From Acrasis kona (lineage: Eukaryota; Heterolobosea; Eutetramitea; Acrasida; Acrasidae): a stretch of 64,000 nt of DNA. The stretch covers positions 1 through 64,000 of the forward strand of contig JAOPGA020001708.1 of NCBI GenBank assembly GCA_026419775.2, in the 5' to 3' direction. The notes below the pieces were generated by a model. That model was not told the DNA's origin, made no database searches, and saw only the letters and a program-made list of their open reading frames with translations. Both the position numbers and the translations under genes were made by a program. Positions 22,854 to 32,382 of this stretch are shown here, piece by piece. Numbering within the stretch: the first letter of the stretch is position 1; each line of letters opens with the position of its first letter.

Positions 22854-24416
22854 ATGTTCCTCGAGTTTGTAGTTGCGTTTGCTGCAATCGTCATCTTGGC
22901 ATTTGTTGGGGCAGAAATACAGAGGAGGAGAGTTTATAGGGTTAGTGGCAAAGGCCCATCCCACCCAAACAGCACAGGAGTATTAGGGATGCTTTATCAT
23001 TTATTTCCTCTCCCTGGTAGAATTGAGTCTGTGGCATTGAGACATTTCGAATTATACAAAAAATATGGACGCGAAGATGGCCTGTATATGGGTGTATTAG
23101 GTCACAGAATCCTGATTTTTGTGGCAGATCCAGTTGCCTACAAGCAGGTACAGATTTCCCTTTATTGCCCCATAAATTATTATAGATTTTTACACAAACT
23201 AAAGTCTTCCCAAAGTTCCAATTAGGATCAACGCTGTTTTTAGGATCCGAAAACCTTGCTCTCGCTAACGGTGACATTTGGAAAACACAAAGGCACATTA
23301 TCAACCCTGCAGTAAGCAACTTACAAATTAACTCAATCTAATGTTTAGTTTTATAACATTAATTACTTTTGTCCAACATTTCTGGACCTTACTGATAAAG
23401 GTTTGGATGCATGGAGCTCAATGCTCGCATCTGAACCAAATGATTTTTTGGAGGTATCCCCATCCTCACACATTACCAACATTACTATAGACATTCTGGG
23501 CAAAACACTTCTTGGTGTTGACTTTGGTGCCATGGAGAACAAAACAATCTTGGCACTCGAGTCATATTATTTCTTGTTCAAATCAATGGACAATACTCTC
23601 TCTTTGTTATTTCCCTTCTTGTATAAAGTTCCCACCCAGTACAACAAAATGTTCTGGTTTCATTTGAATAATTTCAATTCCTTCATGTCAAATGTCATTT
23701 CTAAATCTCGCAAAAAAATAATTGACCAATCAAATGTCAGTCATTTGACCTTGCTAGATATGATGGTCGCTTCTCAAGACCAGGACACTAATGCCAAGTT
23801 AAGTGATCAAGAGCTGCGTGATAATGCTGTAGTGTTCTTTTTAGCTTCACATGATACCAGTGCAGCCTCTCTTGGCTTTGCACTATATGAACTTGGTAAC
23901 CAACACGAAATGCAAAATAGATTATATCAAGAAATCTTAAATGTTGTGGGTCCAACTGAAGCACCTACTTATGAACAGCTAAACAATATGCCATTTTTAA
24001 TAAACTTCGTTACTGAGGTACTCAGATTGTATCCTCCAGTTGGTAGTGTTATCCCTAGGGTTAACACTCGAGATTGTGTCTTGAGTGGTTATCATGTTCC
24101 AAAGGGCGCTATTATAATACCACAAATATGGTGTACTCATCATTCTGATATGTACTATGGTGATAATGTAGACGAATTTGACCCGGATAGACATTCAAAA
24201 GGAAATATTGACAGCTTTGCTAATATACCTTTTGGAAGTTCACAGAGAAAGTGTATAGGTCAACAATTTAGTTTAATTGAGCAAAGAATGTTCTTGGTGA
24301 GGTTGTTGCAGAGATTTAAGATTGATCTGTGTAAAGGTTATAATTTCAAAATCAATTCAACCTTTATAGTGAACAGAATAAGTGATGACTTCAAGATTAG
24401 ATTGTCCAAGAGGTGA
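22854..24416 (+). CDS. Cytochrome P450 monooxygenase, three exons
   Basis: Exons 22854-23147, 23186-23311 and 23349-24416 with introns of 38 and 37 nt; about 495 residues. An N-terminal membrane anchor (FLEFVVAFAAIVILAFVGA) is followed by the catalytic domain. The I-helix reads FFLASHDTSAAS, the K-helix has ExxR in EVLRLYPPV, and the heme loop is PFGSSQRKCIGQQF with the thiolate cysteine. The loop has Ser-Gln where most P450s have Gly-x-Arg spacing, but Cys and the following Gly are kept. It resembles CYP3/CYP4-like microsomal enzymes; the substrate is unknown. ATG at 22854 gives a sensible anchor. Confidence 0.9.
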
Positions 24417-24583
24417 TCTTAACAATAAATATTAGTGTTTTGATAACTCAATGTTACTATTAGTATGTAGGTTAGAATGTTTTGTTCAACTTGCATGAGT
24501 GAGTTACTCCTTGGAGTTTCAACTCCAATTCGAAATAAATTATTATCAATTATCCCGATTGTTGACCAGACATCAAATCAATT

Positions 24584-25490
24584 ATGAAGTTGTCAGGTGT
24601 AATAGTGCTTACAGCACTTTTCGCCATCATCTCTGCTGCATCCGCATCGGAAGGTAAATGGTTTGATCGGGTTATGATTGTATTCTTCGAAAATGCTTAC
24701 TATACAACCGTGTTGAGGAACTCTATTTTCTCAAAAACAGCATCATTGGGAAGTCTTTTGACCAATTATAAGGGTACGGTTTTTTCGAGTTACAACCAGA
24801 ACTAATCTTCAGCCATAACTCATCCTAGTCAGCCAAATTATCTCGCAACCATTTCAGGTAGTTTTTGGAAAAAGAACACAGACTCGTCAGTTTCAGTAAG
24901 TAATACTACCATTGTGGATTTGCTTGAGGCGAAAGGATTGTCTTGGAGATCTTATCAAGAGGATTTTCCAGGTGACTGCTTCAAGAAGGACAGATATCCA
25001 TATGTTAGAAAACATAACCCCTTTATGACATTCGAGAACATTCGTGAGAGCGCATCAAGATGTGCCAACATTGTAAACGCCGACAATCTATGGAAGGATG
25101 TTAGCGAAAAGAACTTACCAGATTACATGTTTTATACTCCAAATATGAGAAACGACGGCCACGATACCGGTATTACCGGAGCGTCTAAATTCTTGGACAA
25201 GTTTATTAATCAAATTCAGACTAGTGGGTTCTTGACACAAGGAAGAAATCTTATTGTACTCACATTTGACGAGGACGACTATCAACATACAAGTAAGTTG
25301 TTATAATTACAAAAAGTTTAAATCAATTGCAGATCAAGTTTATACGGTATTGTTAGGAAGCATGATTAAACCTGGTACAAAAGATAACAACGCATACGAT
25401 CATTATTCCATTCTAAAGACTGTGCAGAGCAATTGGGATCTTCCATCTCTAGGAAGGAACGATGAGACTGCGACTACATTCAAATTTTAG
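24584..25490 (+). CDS. Secreted phosphoesterase/acid phosphatase (PF04185-like), three exons
   Basis: Exons 24584-24773, 24813-25292 and 25333-25490 with introns of 39 and 40 nt; about 275 residues. A signal peptide (GVIVLTALFAIISAASA) precedes the family blocks: VFFENAYYTTV, THPSQPNYLATISGS and the metal-binding IVLTFDEDDYQ. These belong to the phosphoesterase family that includes bacterial phospholipase C and fungal acid phosphatases. The length and the absence of the extra phospholipase domains favour an acid-phosphatase-type enzyme, acting in the lysosome or secreted. Substrate not determinable from sequence. Confidence 0.85.
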
Positions 25491-25844
25491 AATCAATAAA
25501 TTTATTTGTAAAAACATTCTGCGTGCATTAGAAGTAATTCATTACAGTTTTATCATTTCTACAAACGACCAACATTTAAGACCACATAATTTTGCATCAA
25601 TTGTAAATGGTTGACTTACTTTTTTATTAATTTGATCTTTGCGGATTTTTTGTATTTTATACTTCTTGTAGTAAATTAGAAGATGTATAATACCTTAAGC
25701 TCGCGAAATTTTAGGAGAGTTTATTCAACGCCGCAACCGCTTCAGTTATTCTGTCCAAACTCTGGTATAAAAGCCCAATGATTTTTTCATCATCAAACAT
25801 AAAAAAGTAACACAGGTAGACTACAGAACAGAAGAGAGTACAGC

Positions 25845-26348
25845 ATGAATAAGATCGTTTTGGCCATTCTGTTTGTAGTTGTAGCACTATCAGGTTATTC
25901 TTCTCAAGCTGCAAGTGGACAGCCAGCAGGTTCTAGCAGACCACACCCAGTTGGTTCGAGACGCCCTCATGGTTCACTGCACCCTCAAGGATCAGCACGC
26001 CCACAAGGATCCAGAAGACCTCAGGGCTCAAGACATCCTCGTCCATCCAACATCGCATCTGCCAGATCACTAAAATCTGCACTAGCCGCCGTTGCATCAC
26101 AACAACCTCGCCCAGAAGGAGCTAATCAACAAGGACCTAAGCCACAACGTCCACAAGGTTCTGGAGCTCCACTAGGATCTGGTCGCCCACATGGTTCACA
26201 ACACCCTCAAGGATCAGCACGCCCACAAGGTACATTCCCACAAGGTTCAAGACCAGTTGCACCTCAAGGTTCTAATCGTCCAGAAGGACCAGTTCCACAA
26301 GGTTCAGGAAGACCACGTCCCCAACAAAGCACTGCAGCCAGCGCTTAA
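25845..26348 (+). CDS. Secreted proline/glycine/serine-rich repeat protein
   Basis: Single-exon, 167 residues. A clear signal peptide (MNKIVLAILFVVVALSGYSS) is followed by irregular repeats of the type R-P-Q/H-G-S (for example ARPQGSRRPQGS), twice interrupted by less regular segments around residues 65-85. There are no cysteines in the mature part. It is strongly basic from Arg and His. Function unknown: matrix or coat material, adhesive, or antimicrobial-like polymer are all possible. The block LHPQGSARPQGS near residue 50 recurs as QHPQGSARPQGT near 125, indicating internal duplication. A polyadenylation-type AATAAA follows. Confidence 0.7.
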   Translation: MNKIVLAILFVVVALSGYSSQAASGQPAGSSRPHPVGSRRPHGSLHPQGSARPQGSRRPQGSRHPRPSNIASARSLKSALAAVASQQPRPEGANQQGPKPQRPQGSGAPLGSGRPHGSQHPQGSARPQGTFPQGSRPVAPQGSNRPEGPVPQGSGRPRPQQSTAASA

Positions 26349-26562
26349 GTCAGCGAGAGGTATGTAAATTTGAACATGAATAAACTTTTTTGATTCTCAA
26401 AAATTACAATTTATTTACAAATAATGCACTTTTCACACTCTACACCATGCTCCCGCATCAATGAGAACCATTTCGAGTGAGGCGCGGTTAATACTTTGGC
26501 AATAAAAGCTTGGATTAATAACTTTTTTGTTAATTGAAAGTATTTTATATTTATAATACACA

Positions 26563-26910
26563 TCACATGGGTAAATCTGATGTCGCACTCGGCCGTGAGG
26601 TGAGTTTCGTTTGTGTAGATGTGGTTTGACCGAAGCCGATATAGTCCACGTATCTCGGAACGTCAAGAATTGAAGATTTATCATGTGCCGGTGGTGCTTG
26701 ACTTATGTTCTCTAATAAAGGTGGTGGTTCGATAACAATAACATTTTCGTTTCTAGAATGCTGAATTTCACCCGCTGGAGCACCGTGAAGCATCCACCTT
26801 CCTAAATTCTCATCATAGTAGTATTCGTTTTGCTGACCAAGATTGACTTGACGTGTTTTCTTCTTTGGTGGTAACAATGCTTGGACTAACCGTTGAATCA
26901 AGTTCCCCAT
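26563..26910 (-). CDS. Hypothetical protein with N-myristoylation-type start
   Basis: 115 residues from ATG 26910. An upstream in-frame ATG would add 19 residues, but the chosen start gives MGNLIQRLVQALL, a good myristoylation context (Met-Gly-Asn). The segment YYYDENLGRWMLHGAP resembles the short Y-D-E/K-x-x-x-R-W motif seen near the C-terminus of Sec16-type COPII scaffold proteins; this is a weak similarity. A proline-rich linker follows. No membrane span. Likely a small membrane-attached adaptor, but function is unknown. Confidence 0.5.
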   Translation of the reverse strand: MGNLIQRLVQALLPPKKKTRQVNLGQQNEYYYDENLGRWMLHGAPAGEIQHSRNENVIVIEPPPLLENISQAPPAHDKSSILDVPRYVDYIGFGQTTSTQTKLTSRPSATSDLPM

Positions 26911-27333
26911 TATCTGTGATTTAATTGTAAACAGAATCAACCAGGCATGTCGTTGCTTTAGCGACAACGAAATTAAACGGAATCCACAATAGAACCATCA
27001 GTTCATTCACAGTAATTTAACTTCGATAAATAAAACTGCAACAATGTCAATTCGATCAAATTTGAACTTCAACGTTCTTTAATCATTCAGAAGACTGACG
27101 ACAGTGGGATTTGTACCCTCGCCCTTTCGGAGACAAACTTGAGTCGTCCATCTTAGACCAATGTCGTATGAAACTCGAACTTATCGCCATGCTTGGTTTA
27201 CATTTCAATGTATACCAGCTTGATAGCAATAGAAGTGGCTTCATAGATTTAAAAAAAACTGTATTTTAATTAAAAAGATATTTTATTAATCTATTCTGCC
27301 AGTAACTTTGACAATAACTGAATTTGTTCACAT
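26911..27333. other. Intergenic, contains a tRNA-like sequence
   Basis: About 420 bases with a tRNA-Leu(CAA)-like element on the minus strand (separate entry). Otherwise AT-rich, no gene seen. Confidence 0.4.
27097..27168 (-). tRNA. Degenerate tRNA-Leu(CAA)-like sequence
   Basis: On the minus strand a 72-nt element can fold with a six-pair acceptor stem (ACGACA with TGTCGT), an anticodon arm GACGA-CTCAAGT-TTGTC giving anticodon CAA, a variable segment and a T-arm-like GGG-TACAAAT-CCC. The D-arm is shortened: GGTCTAAG is present but the usual TGGCCGAG box A is missing. The T loop has TACAAAT instead of TTCAAAT. This looks like a tRNA pseudogene or a tRNA-derived element, not a standard functional tRNA. 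Confidence 0.35.
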
Positions 27334-28965
27334 TCAAATTTTTCCTAAGCAGAAATTTGCTGTCTTACAGGGGTGAGGAATCTTAACCATTTTCTTTCTT
27401 ACAAGGTCCTTTACATAAAATTCATTTTGATTGATGATGGTGATTAAATCATCATGAATGAAGGATTGTGACAAATTATATTGAGTAAAAAAAGTAAAGA
27501 TATAGTCCGGTATATATTGCTTCTTGATAACCTCTTTTGCAATTGGGACTAGTTCATAAGTAGCACCAGTTTCCCGTACAACAGGTTCTCTCCAAACCCT
27601 CCAATTCATTTCAAGAACATCATCAAGAAAATACAGTGTTGATATGTTTGTCTCTTGATTTGTGTGGAACATAAAGTAGCAGAATCGTTGTGCAAGTTCA
27701 TACTTGTTCATTGTGTTTACATTTATTACAACAAATTTTTTTGCAAAGAATGCAACATAAGTACCGCATCTGCTACAAGAAATATTAGCAAAACCAGCAT
27801 CATTAGCAGAGTACAATTCAACAACATTACCGCCTTCTTTACTACAGTCCATTATAATTTTTGTGTTTGTATTGGTAGTGTAGCTAAACAAAGCCCTTGT
27901 TGGACTGAGCCACATTGGTGATAACGCTCTAATGCCACCTTTCACTATTATTTTTTTATTTACAAAATTATTTATAAAATATTCACCACCAGACTTGTCC
28001 ACATCATGCATCGCAATTTCACTAGAACCTCTCTGGACCAACAAAGTATCAATTTTATTCACCAAGTGTTCTTGCAATATTTTTTCAAACGCTTGATAGT
28101 CTGAAGTAGTGAGGGCGGTTGTTGGAAGAGAGGAGTAAGGTCTCCACGCATAAAAGTATGGTGAATTAAGATCAAGTTGTTCACCACATTCTATTTCAAG
28201 ACAATTCTCGGAACTTTTATAATAGTCCCATAGTGACTGTCCTGGACTGCCCTGGGACTTATAGTGCTCATAAAGACAACTCATAACATCAATAACCCAA
28301 AAACCAATACCACCGTGGTAATTACTAAGCCACGATAGTTTTTGTCCATCGGGGGACCAGTAATTATAAAAAGAACCAAAACGAGCTTTAATGCGTAGAT
28401 ATTTTACACCATTAGTGCCAACGATTAAAATATCAGATGTAGTAAAGTATCTCGAAATGGCGACAAAAGTGCCGAAGGGATCTGCAGTAGATTGTGTGAA
28501 GCTGGAAACACTGTCACTTTTTCGAAGTTGCTCTTTACAGTAAATTACTTTATCGTCCTTGACTTGGATGTTCCCGTTATTTGACCTCTCTAATCTTATT
28601 GCTCTAATGTCCTTCTGACCTTCTGCTATAATAAGTGGCACATTTGTTCTATTCAACAGCCTCTTTTTGTATAAATCTTTGTATGCAACTTTAAAGTCGT
28701 TTTTGTACCAATTTGGGTGGAAGGATTTATGGTCAAATGTGCGGTAGCATGCCAACTTCCATAGACTGTCGTTAATGGTTTCTGACCACCATTTGCATGT
28801 CCGCTCTGCTTTCAATAAATCATTGCCTGGCAGATATTGAAACACGATAAACAAAACCTCTGAGGGAACGAGTTGATTGATCATGTTTGTGATGTTCAAG
28901 TTGACGCAAAAAGAAGATTGGGTTGAGCAATAGGTACGACTTGACCTGGCTGGTTGTCTAAACAT
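27334..28965 (-). CDS. F-box protein with large C-terminal region
   Basis: Single-exon, about 543 residues from ATG 28965 (an internal ATG at 28884 begins just before the F-box). F-box at the N-terminus: LVPSEVLFIVFQYLPGNDLL with the downstream CKWWSETINDSLWKLACYR. The remainder, about 480 residues, includes strands of the type FVAISRYFTTSDILIVGTNG and WSPDGQKLSWLSNYHGGIGFWVID, suggesting a degenerate beta-propeller. It would act as an SCF substrate receptor. The frame stays open upstream of 28965 but overlaps the divergent gene, so the shorter start is preferred. Confidence 0.75.
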   Translation of the reverse strand: MFRQPARSSRTYCSTQSSFCVNLNITNMINQLVPSEVLFIVFQYLPGNDLLKAERTCKWWSETINDSLWKLACYRTFDHKSFHPNWYKNDFKVAYKDLYKKRLLNRTNVPLIIAEGQKDIRAIRLERSNNGNIQVKDDKVIYCKEQLRKSDSVSSFTQSTADPFGTFVAISRYFTTSDILIVGTNGVKYLRIKARFGSFYNYWSPDGQKLSWLSNYHGGIGFWVIDVMSCLYEHYKSQGSPGQSLWDYYKSSENCLEIECGEQLDLNSPYFYAWRPYSSLPTTALTTSDYQAFEKILQEHLVNKIDTLLVQRGSSEIAMHDVDKSGGEYFINNFVNKKIIVKGGIRALSPMWLSPTRALFSYTTNTNTKIIMDCSKEGGNVVELYSANDAGFANISCSRCGTYVAFFAKKFVVINVNTMNKYELAQRFCYFMFHTNQETNISTLYFLDDVLEMNWRVWREPVVRETGATYELVPIAKEVIKKQYIPDYIFTFFTQYNLSQSFIHDDLITIINQNEFYVKDLVRKKMVKIPHPCKTANFCLGKI

Positions 28966-28991
28966 TTTGAAACTAAGGCTTACAAATTTAA

Positions 28992-30821
28992 CAAACCATT
29001 TCGCACACACAGTCTCCATCGTTAACACCAAAAAAGAAAAGAAGAAGACCAAACCGCAATTCCACACCAGGATCATCAAGAGATCTTGGTGTTATTAACA
29101 ATACACCACCACAATCGCCTGCCGCATTAACAACAGAATATTCGTTGGATAATGAAGAGGAAGAGGCGGTAATTGTGAACCTTACGGAGCACTTCACCAT
29201 CGAAGAGACATACCTTGAGACATTCAGCGTATCCAACCGTTTCGCATCACTATCGTTGGAAATGCCATCATCCGTTGATCCGCCCACCAACAATTGGCGT
29301 ACAAAAGCACGAAGTGATGTTAATAGACGGATCCAACACTCGTTGAAAATGAGAGAAAGTTTGCTTCGCAATAACATTAATACACATTCGGAACCGTATT
29401 GCGAGCGACTTTCGAATCGTCCAACAAACGGATTAAAGAATGCGCCATCAAGGGGGATGTCAAAATACCTGAATGTACACGAAAGTGAGGATGAGGAAGA
29501 AACCAATGTTCTGTCAGATATAAACGATCACGATAAACTCATTTATCCTATCATCGACTTGCCATTTGAAGGAAGAGTGCGATTCTGTCCTTTTTACCCA
29601 GTATGTAAACATCGTGTAAAATGGGGGAAAGGTGTCTCAAAGAATCTTCCAAATCTTACACTTCATGCGGCAAGAGAACTAGATGAGCATTGTGAGTTAC
29701 AATGGTCAAGACATACACAGGTGCTCATCATTCCAAGTGACAACAACTATCTTGCTGAACATATATTCATGTATCTGAATATTTCAAAGAAAGTAGATGT
29801 CCGTCCCTCACAGTACCAGAACACAGGTCTTGTTGGTTCAGACATTGAGGAGCAAGCGCGATTGATTTTGGAACGATTTTCAATGATTATACTTGTTTCA
29901 TCTCATCAAGCGACCACAGCGGATGCCATAATGTCATATAGAGCTCGAAAAAAGAATGTCTCTTCATCAGCATATACATACTTGTATGATCCAGAATACA
30001 CTCTTGGGTATACAGATGAATTGATCAAGCGTACGCTTGTTGTTCTAGACTCACAACAACCTGTATATAGCATGTCTGATGATATTGATGACTTTGATGC
30101 TACATATAAAGGACTGTGTATGGCTACATTCATGAATAAACTTATGAATGATCGCTATAGCAAAGATATGGTGTATCAAATGAATCGTTGCCATTCTTCT
30201 TCATTTGAATCCTTGATCAAAATGATTGATAGCAAGTCTATACAATCAAACACTAGACTTCAAATCATTCATGATACAAAATGCTTTAGTGTTTTGGATG
30301 ACTTCGCCAAATACAAAAAAGCATGTATGAAGCAAATAGAGATTGGTCGAAGCAAGATGGTTTGCTGCAGTCACTATAAAACAGAAATTGGAATATGTAC
30401 CAAGTGTACTGCACGTGCAAAACAACTCTCTAATACAGCACCATGCATTGTAGAAGTAGTCAATGGATCTCATAATGATGACAGTGATGATTCTGAGTAT
30501 AATTTTGAGAGTGAATCAGAAGCATCAAGTGGAGTCAGAAAACTTGTTGCGCTTAAGCACCTTGCAAATGCAAGAAAAAAGAAGCTACAGAGTGACAATA
30601 ACTCAAATAGTAGAACAACACAGAGAGATTCTGTAAATGTTGTATCTGAGTTAGAACATGTAGATGTGTCACCTGAAGAATCTGATGAAAGCAGCTTTAG
30701 TGACTCTGATGAAGATTATGTATTTACTGGTGACTGTAACAGCTCAGATGATGAACAAATCCAAAAGAGAAAGGAAGCAGCTCTTGTACATCTTGCTAAT
30801 GCTAGAAAGAAAAAAAAGTGA
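28992..30821 (+). CDS. Unknown acidic, probably nuclear protein with repeated HLANARKKK motif
   Basis: An open frame runs from about 28992 to 30821 with no ATG before 29262, so an upstream exon or an intron ending near 29011 (CACACACAG) is likely and the 5' end is uncertain. A basic cluster TPKKKRRRPNR looks like a nuclear localisation signal. A central region of about 330 residues includes strand-helix runs such as HTQVLIIPSDNNYLAEHIF and cysteines in MVCCSHYKTEIGICTKC. The acidic C-terminus carries the motif ALKHLANARKKK, repeated at the end as ALVHLANARKKKK. I do not recognise the family. Divergent from the F-box gene, with a very short shared upstream region. Confidence 0.65.
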   Translation, partial: QTISHTQSPSLTPKKKRRRPNRNSTPGSSRDLGVINNTPPQSPAALTTEYSLDNEEEEAVIVNLTEHFTIEETYLETFSVSNRFASLSLEMPSSVDPPTNNWRTKARSDVNRRIQHSLKMRESLLRNNINTHSEPYCERLSNRPTNGLKNAPSRGMSKYLNVHESEDEEETNVLSDINDHDKLIYPIIDLPFEGRVRFCPFYPVCKHRVKWGKGVSKNLPNLTLHAARELDEHCELQWSRHTQVLIIPSDNNYLAEHIFMYLNISKKVDVRPSQYQNTGLVGSDIEEQARLILERFSMIILVSSHQATTADAIMSYRARKKNVSSSAYTYLYDPEYTLGYTDELIKRTLVVLDSQQPVYSMSDDIDDFDATYKGLCMATFMNKLMNDRYSKDMVYQMNRCHSSSFESLIKMIDSKSIQSNTRLQIIHDTKCFSVLDDFAKYKKACMKQIEIGRSKMVCCSHYKTEIGICTKCTARAKQLSNTAPCIVEVVNGSHNDDSDDSEYNFESESEASSGVRKLVALKHLANARKKKLQSDNNSNSRTTQRDSVNVVSELEHVDVSPEESDESSFSDSDEDYVFTGDCNSSDDEQIQKRKEAALVHLANARKKKK

Positions 30822-30929
30822 AAAGGCAACACTCTATATAAGTACTCCATTTGTTTTGATCCAGTATTGTCAATGTTCCGTAATTGTGTAAATTGATTAA
30901 ATGTTTTTATTTTAATGTTTTCTTTCTGT

Positions 30930-31009
30930 GGCCTATGTAATCGTGTGCTGCACGTATATAGTGGTGTCGTCGATAAAACTACATTTGCTATAAGTCTCTC
31001 CAGCATCAA
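30930..31009 (+). repeat. 80-bp direct repeat, left copy
   Basis: Begins GGCCTATGTAATCGTGTGCT and ends TCTCCAGCATCAA. It matches the right copy at 31278-31357 at about 77 of 80 positions. The two copies bracket the 17-bp tandem array and lie in the same orientation. Confidence 0.9.
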
Positions 31010-31017
31010 ATCCGTTG

Positions 31018-31204
31018 GCATTTTCGTGCTCTTGTCATTTTCGTGCTCTTGTCATTTTCGTGCTCTTGTCATTTTCGTGCTCTTGGCATTTTCGTGCTCT
31101 TGTCATTTTCGTGCTCTTGGCATTTTCGTGCCCTTGGCATTTTCGTGCCCTTGGCATTTTCGTGCTCTTGTCATTTTCGTGCCCATGGCATTTTTGTGCC
31201 CTCT
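31018..31204 (+). repeat. 17-bp tandem repeat, about 11 copies
   Basis: Unit CATTTTCGTGCTCTTGT, repeated about 11 times, with a few variant positions (T/G at the last base, CTC/CCC inside, and ATGG in one unit). The period is not a multiple of three, so a translated repeat cycles through all frames every 51 bases. Confidence 0.92.
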
Positions 31205-31277
31205 AACCAATAGTACCTCTGTGGCTGTGATCAATCAAGGCAGTCATCATTCACATCATGTTCTATCAACTCCATGG

Positions 31278-31357
31278 GGCCTATGTAGTCGTGTGCTGCA
31301 CGTATATAGTGGTGTCGACGATAAAACTACATTTGCCATAAGTCTCTCCAGCATCAA
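31278..31357 (+). repeat. 80-bp direct repeat, right copy
   Basis: Second copy of the element at 30930-31009, differing at about three positions. The 348-base spacing between copies is a multiple of three. Confidence 0.9.
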
Positions 31358-31644
31358 GTGGATCCAAGATTTCTGGCAATAACAACATCAGGAAGCACCA
31401 AAAAGGGGTTTCTGACCATCTACCATGCGCTCACAATCTAAAGTCTCCTAAATGAGTCGGAGAAGGACCTCCGAAGAAATCATAAGTGCAATACGAACAA
31501 TCCAACCGACTATACCAACAAACAGCCTACCAATTGCACAGTGAGAACAAGGCACAACTCTACTCATCTACCAAACATGTTCACTCATACAAGGATTTAG
31601 AATACAAGATACCAAAGAAAAGACGTACATTGAAAAATATGTTT

Positions 31645-31724
31645 GCAAGCGGTGAGGTTCGAACTCACGAAGCTGTTGCAGTGGATCTTAAGGCCACCCC
31701 CTTTGACCGCTCGGGAACACTTGC
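31645..31724 (-). tRNA. tRNA-Leu(UAA), copy 1
   Basis: 80-nt tRNA on the minus strand: acceptor GCAAGTG with CGCTTGC (one G-T pair), D-arm CCCGAGCGGTCAAAGGG, anticodon loop CTTAAGA (anticodon TAA), a 12-nt variable region, and T-arm GTGAG-TTCGAAC-CTCAC. The last pair of the anticodon stem is a C-T mismatch in both copies. Sequence identical to the tRNA at 38733-38812. Confidence 0.93.
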
Positions 31725-31812
31725 TAATAATGCTAAAGTAATTTTAATGTAACTGGTTTATTATTCTATGTATTTAACTCAAATCATTTACTTGAAGTTA
31801 GGATAAAATCAT

Positions 31813-32382
31813 TTATTGTTGAGTAATTAATTCCAACATCTTTTGCTTCGTAAACCATCCGTTAGTAACCTGTTGTTTTGGGAACCCATATTCGAATGTA
31901 ATTTTGAGCCATGCTTTGAATTTGTCGCTTCTGACCTTGATGTTCATCCTGCTTCTTTTTGTCAAATAGAACACATGGATGCTAACGTTGTCATCATCGA
32001 AAAAACCAAGCGCTGTCTTGATCAAAATTTGCAATTGTTTGTGAGACGATTCTTTTAAATAATTCATGTTCAAAGAAGCAGTGTCTTCGTGTTGAAATGA
32101 ATACAAATATCCGTCATTGGGGAGTTTGATTGAATAAGTATTCCATTCTTTGTTTCCGTCTTGATTGTTTACCGATTTATGGAGGATCCGTTTTGCATTC
32201 CAGGTCTTGCCATCGTATTCAAAGATGACTGGTCTGTGAGATTTAGTATCTGGTGCCAATGCCGAAAAAATCTTCTCATCGTATTTTGGTACGTAACCAG
32301 ATGCTTTCAAATAAGCATCAAAAACTTCATCAAGAACTTGTAAATTGAACTTAGACGCGTCGATGTGCTGAATAATATTCAT
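31813..32382 (-). CDS. Hypothetical protein, 189 residues
   Basis: Single-exon frame starting MNIIQHIDASKFNLQVLDEVFDAYL. Not recognised. It is soluble and mixed helix and strand, with no signal peptide, cysteine pattern or membrane span. The C-terminal half (IHVFYLTKRSRMNIKVRSDKFKAWLKITFEYGF) suggests a small alpha/beta domain. Intact length and unbiased composition argue for a real gene. Function cannot be given. Confidence 0.6.
   Translation of the reverse strand: MNIIQHIDASKFNLQVLDEVFDAYLKASGYVPKYDEKIFSALAPDTKSHRPVIFEYDGKTWNAKRILHKSVNNQDGNKEWNTYSIKLPNDGYLYSFQHEDTASLNMNYLKESSHKQLQILIKTALGFFDDDNVSIHVFYLTKRSRMNIKVRSDKFKAWLKITFEYGFPKQQVTNGWFTKQKMLELITQQ

Larger units (their letters stand above)
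30822..31644. other. Repeat-bearing intergenic stretch
   Basis: Contains two 80-bp direct repeats flanking a 17-bp tandem array (entries below) and then about 290 bases up to the tRNA-Leu. A 155-codon frame (30915-31382) passes through all of it. Because the array is open in several frames, I do not count this as a gene. Confidence 0.5.

Noticed and set aside
30915-31382. 155-codon frame across the 17-bp repeats
   Set aside because: The array is open in several frames because the repeat unit lacks stops, so openness is not evidence of coding.
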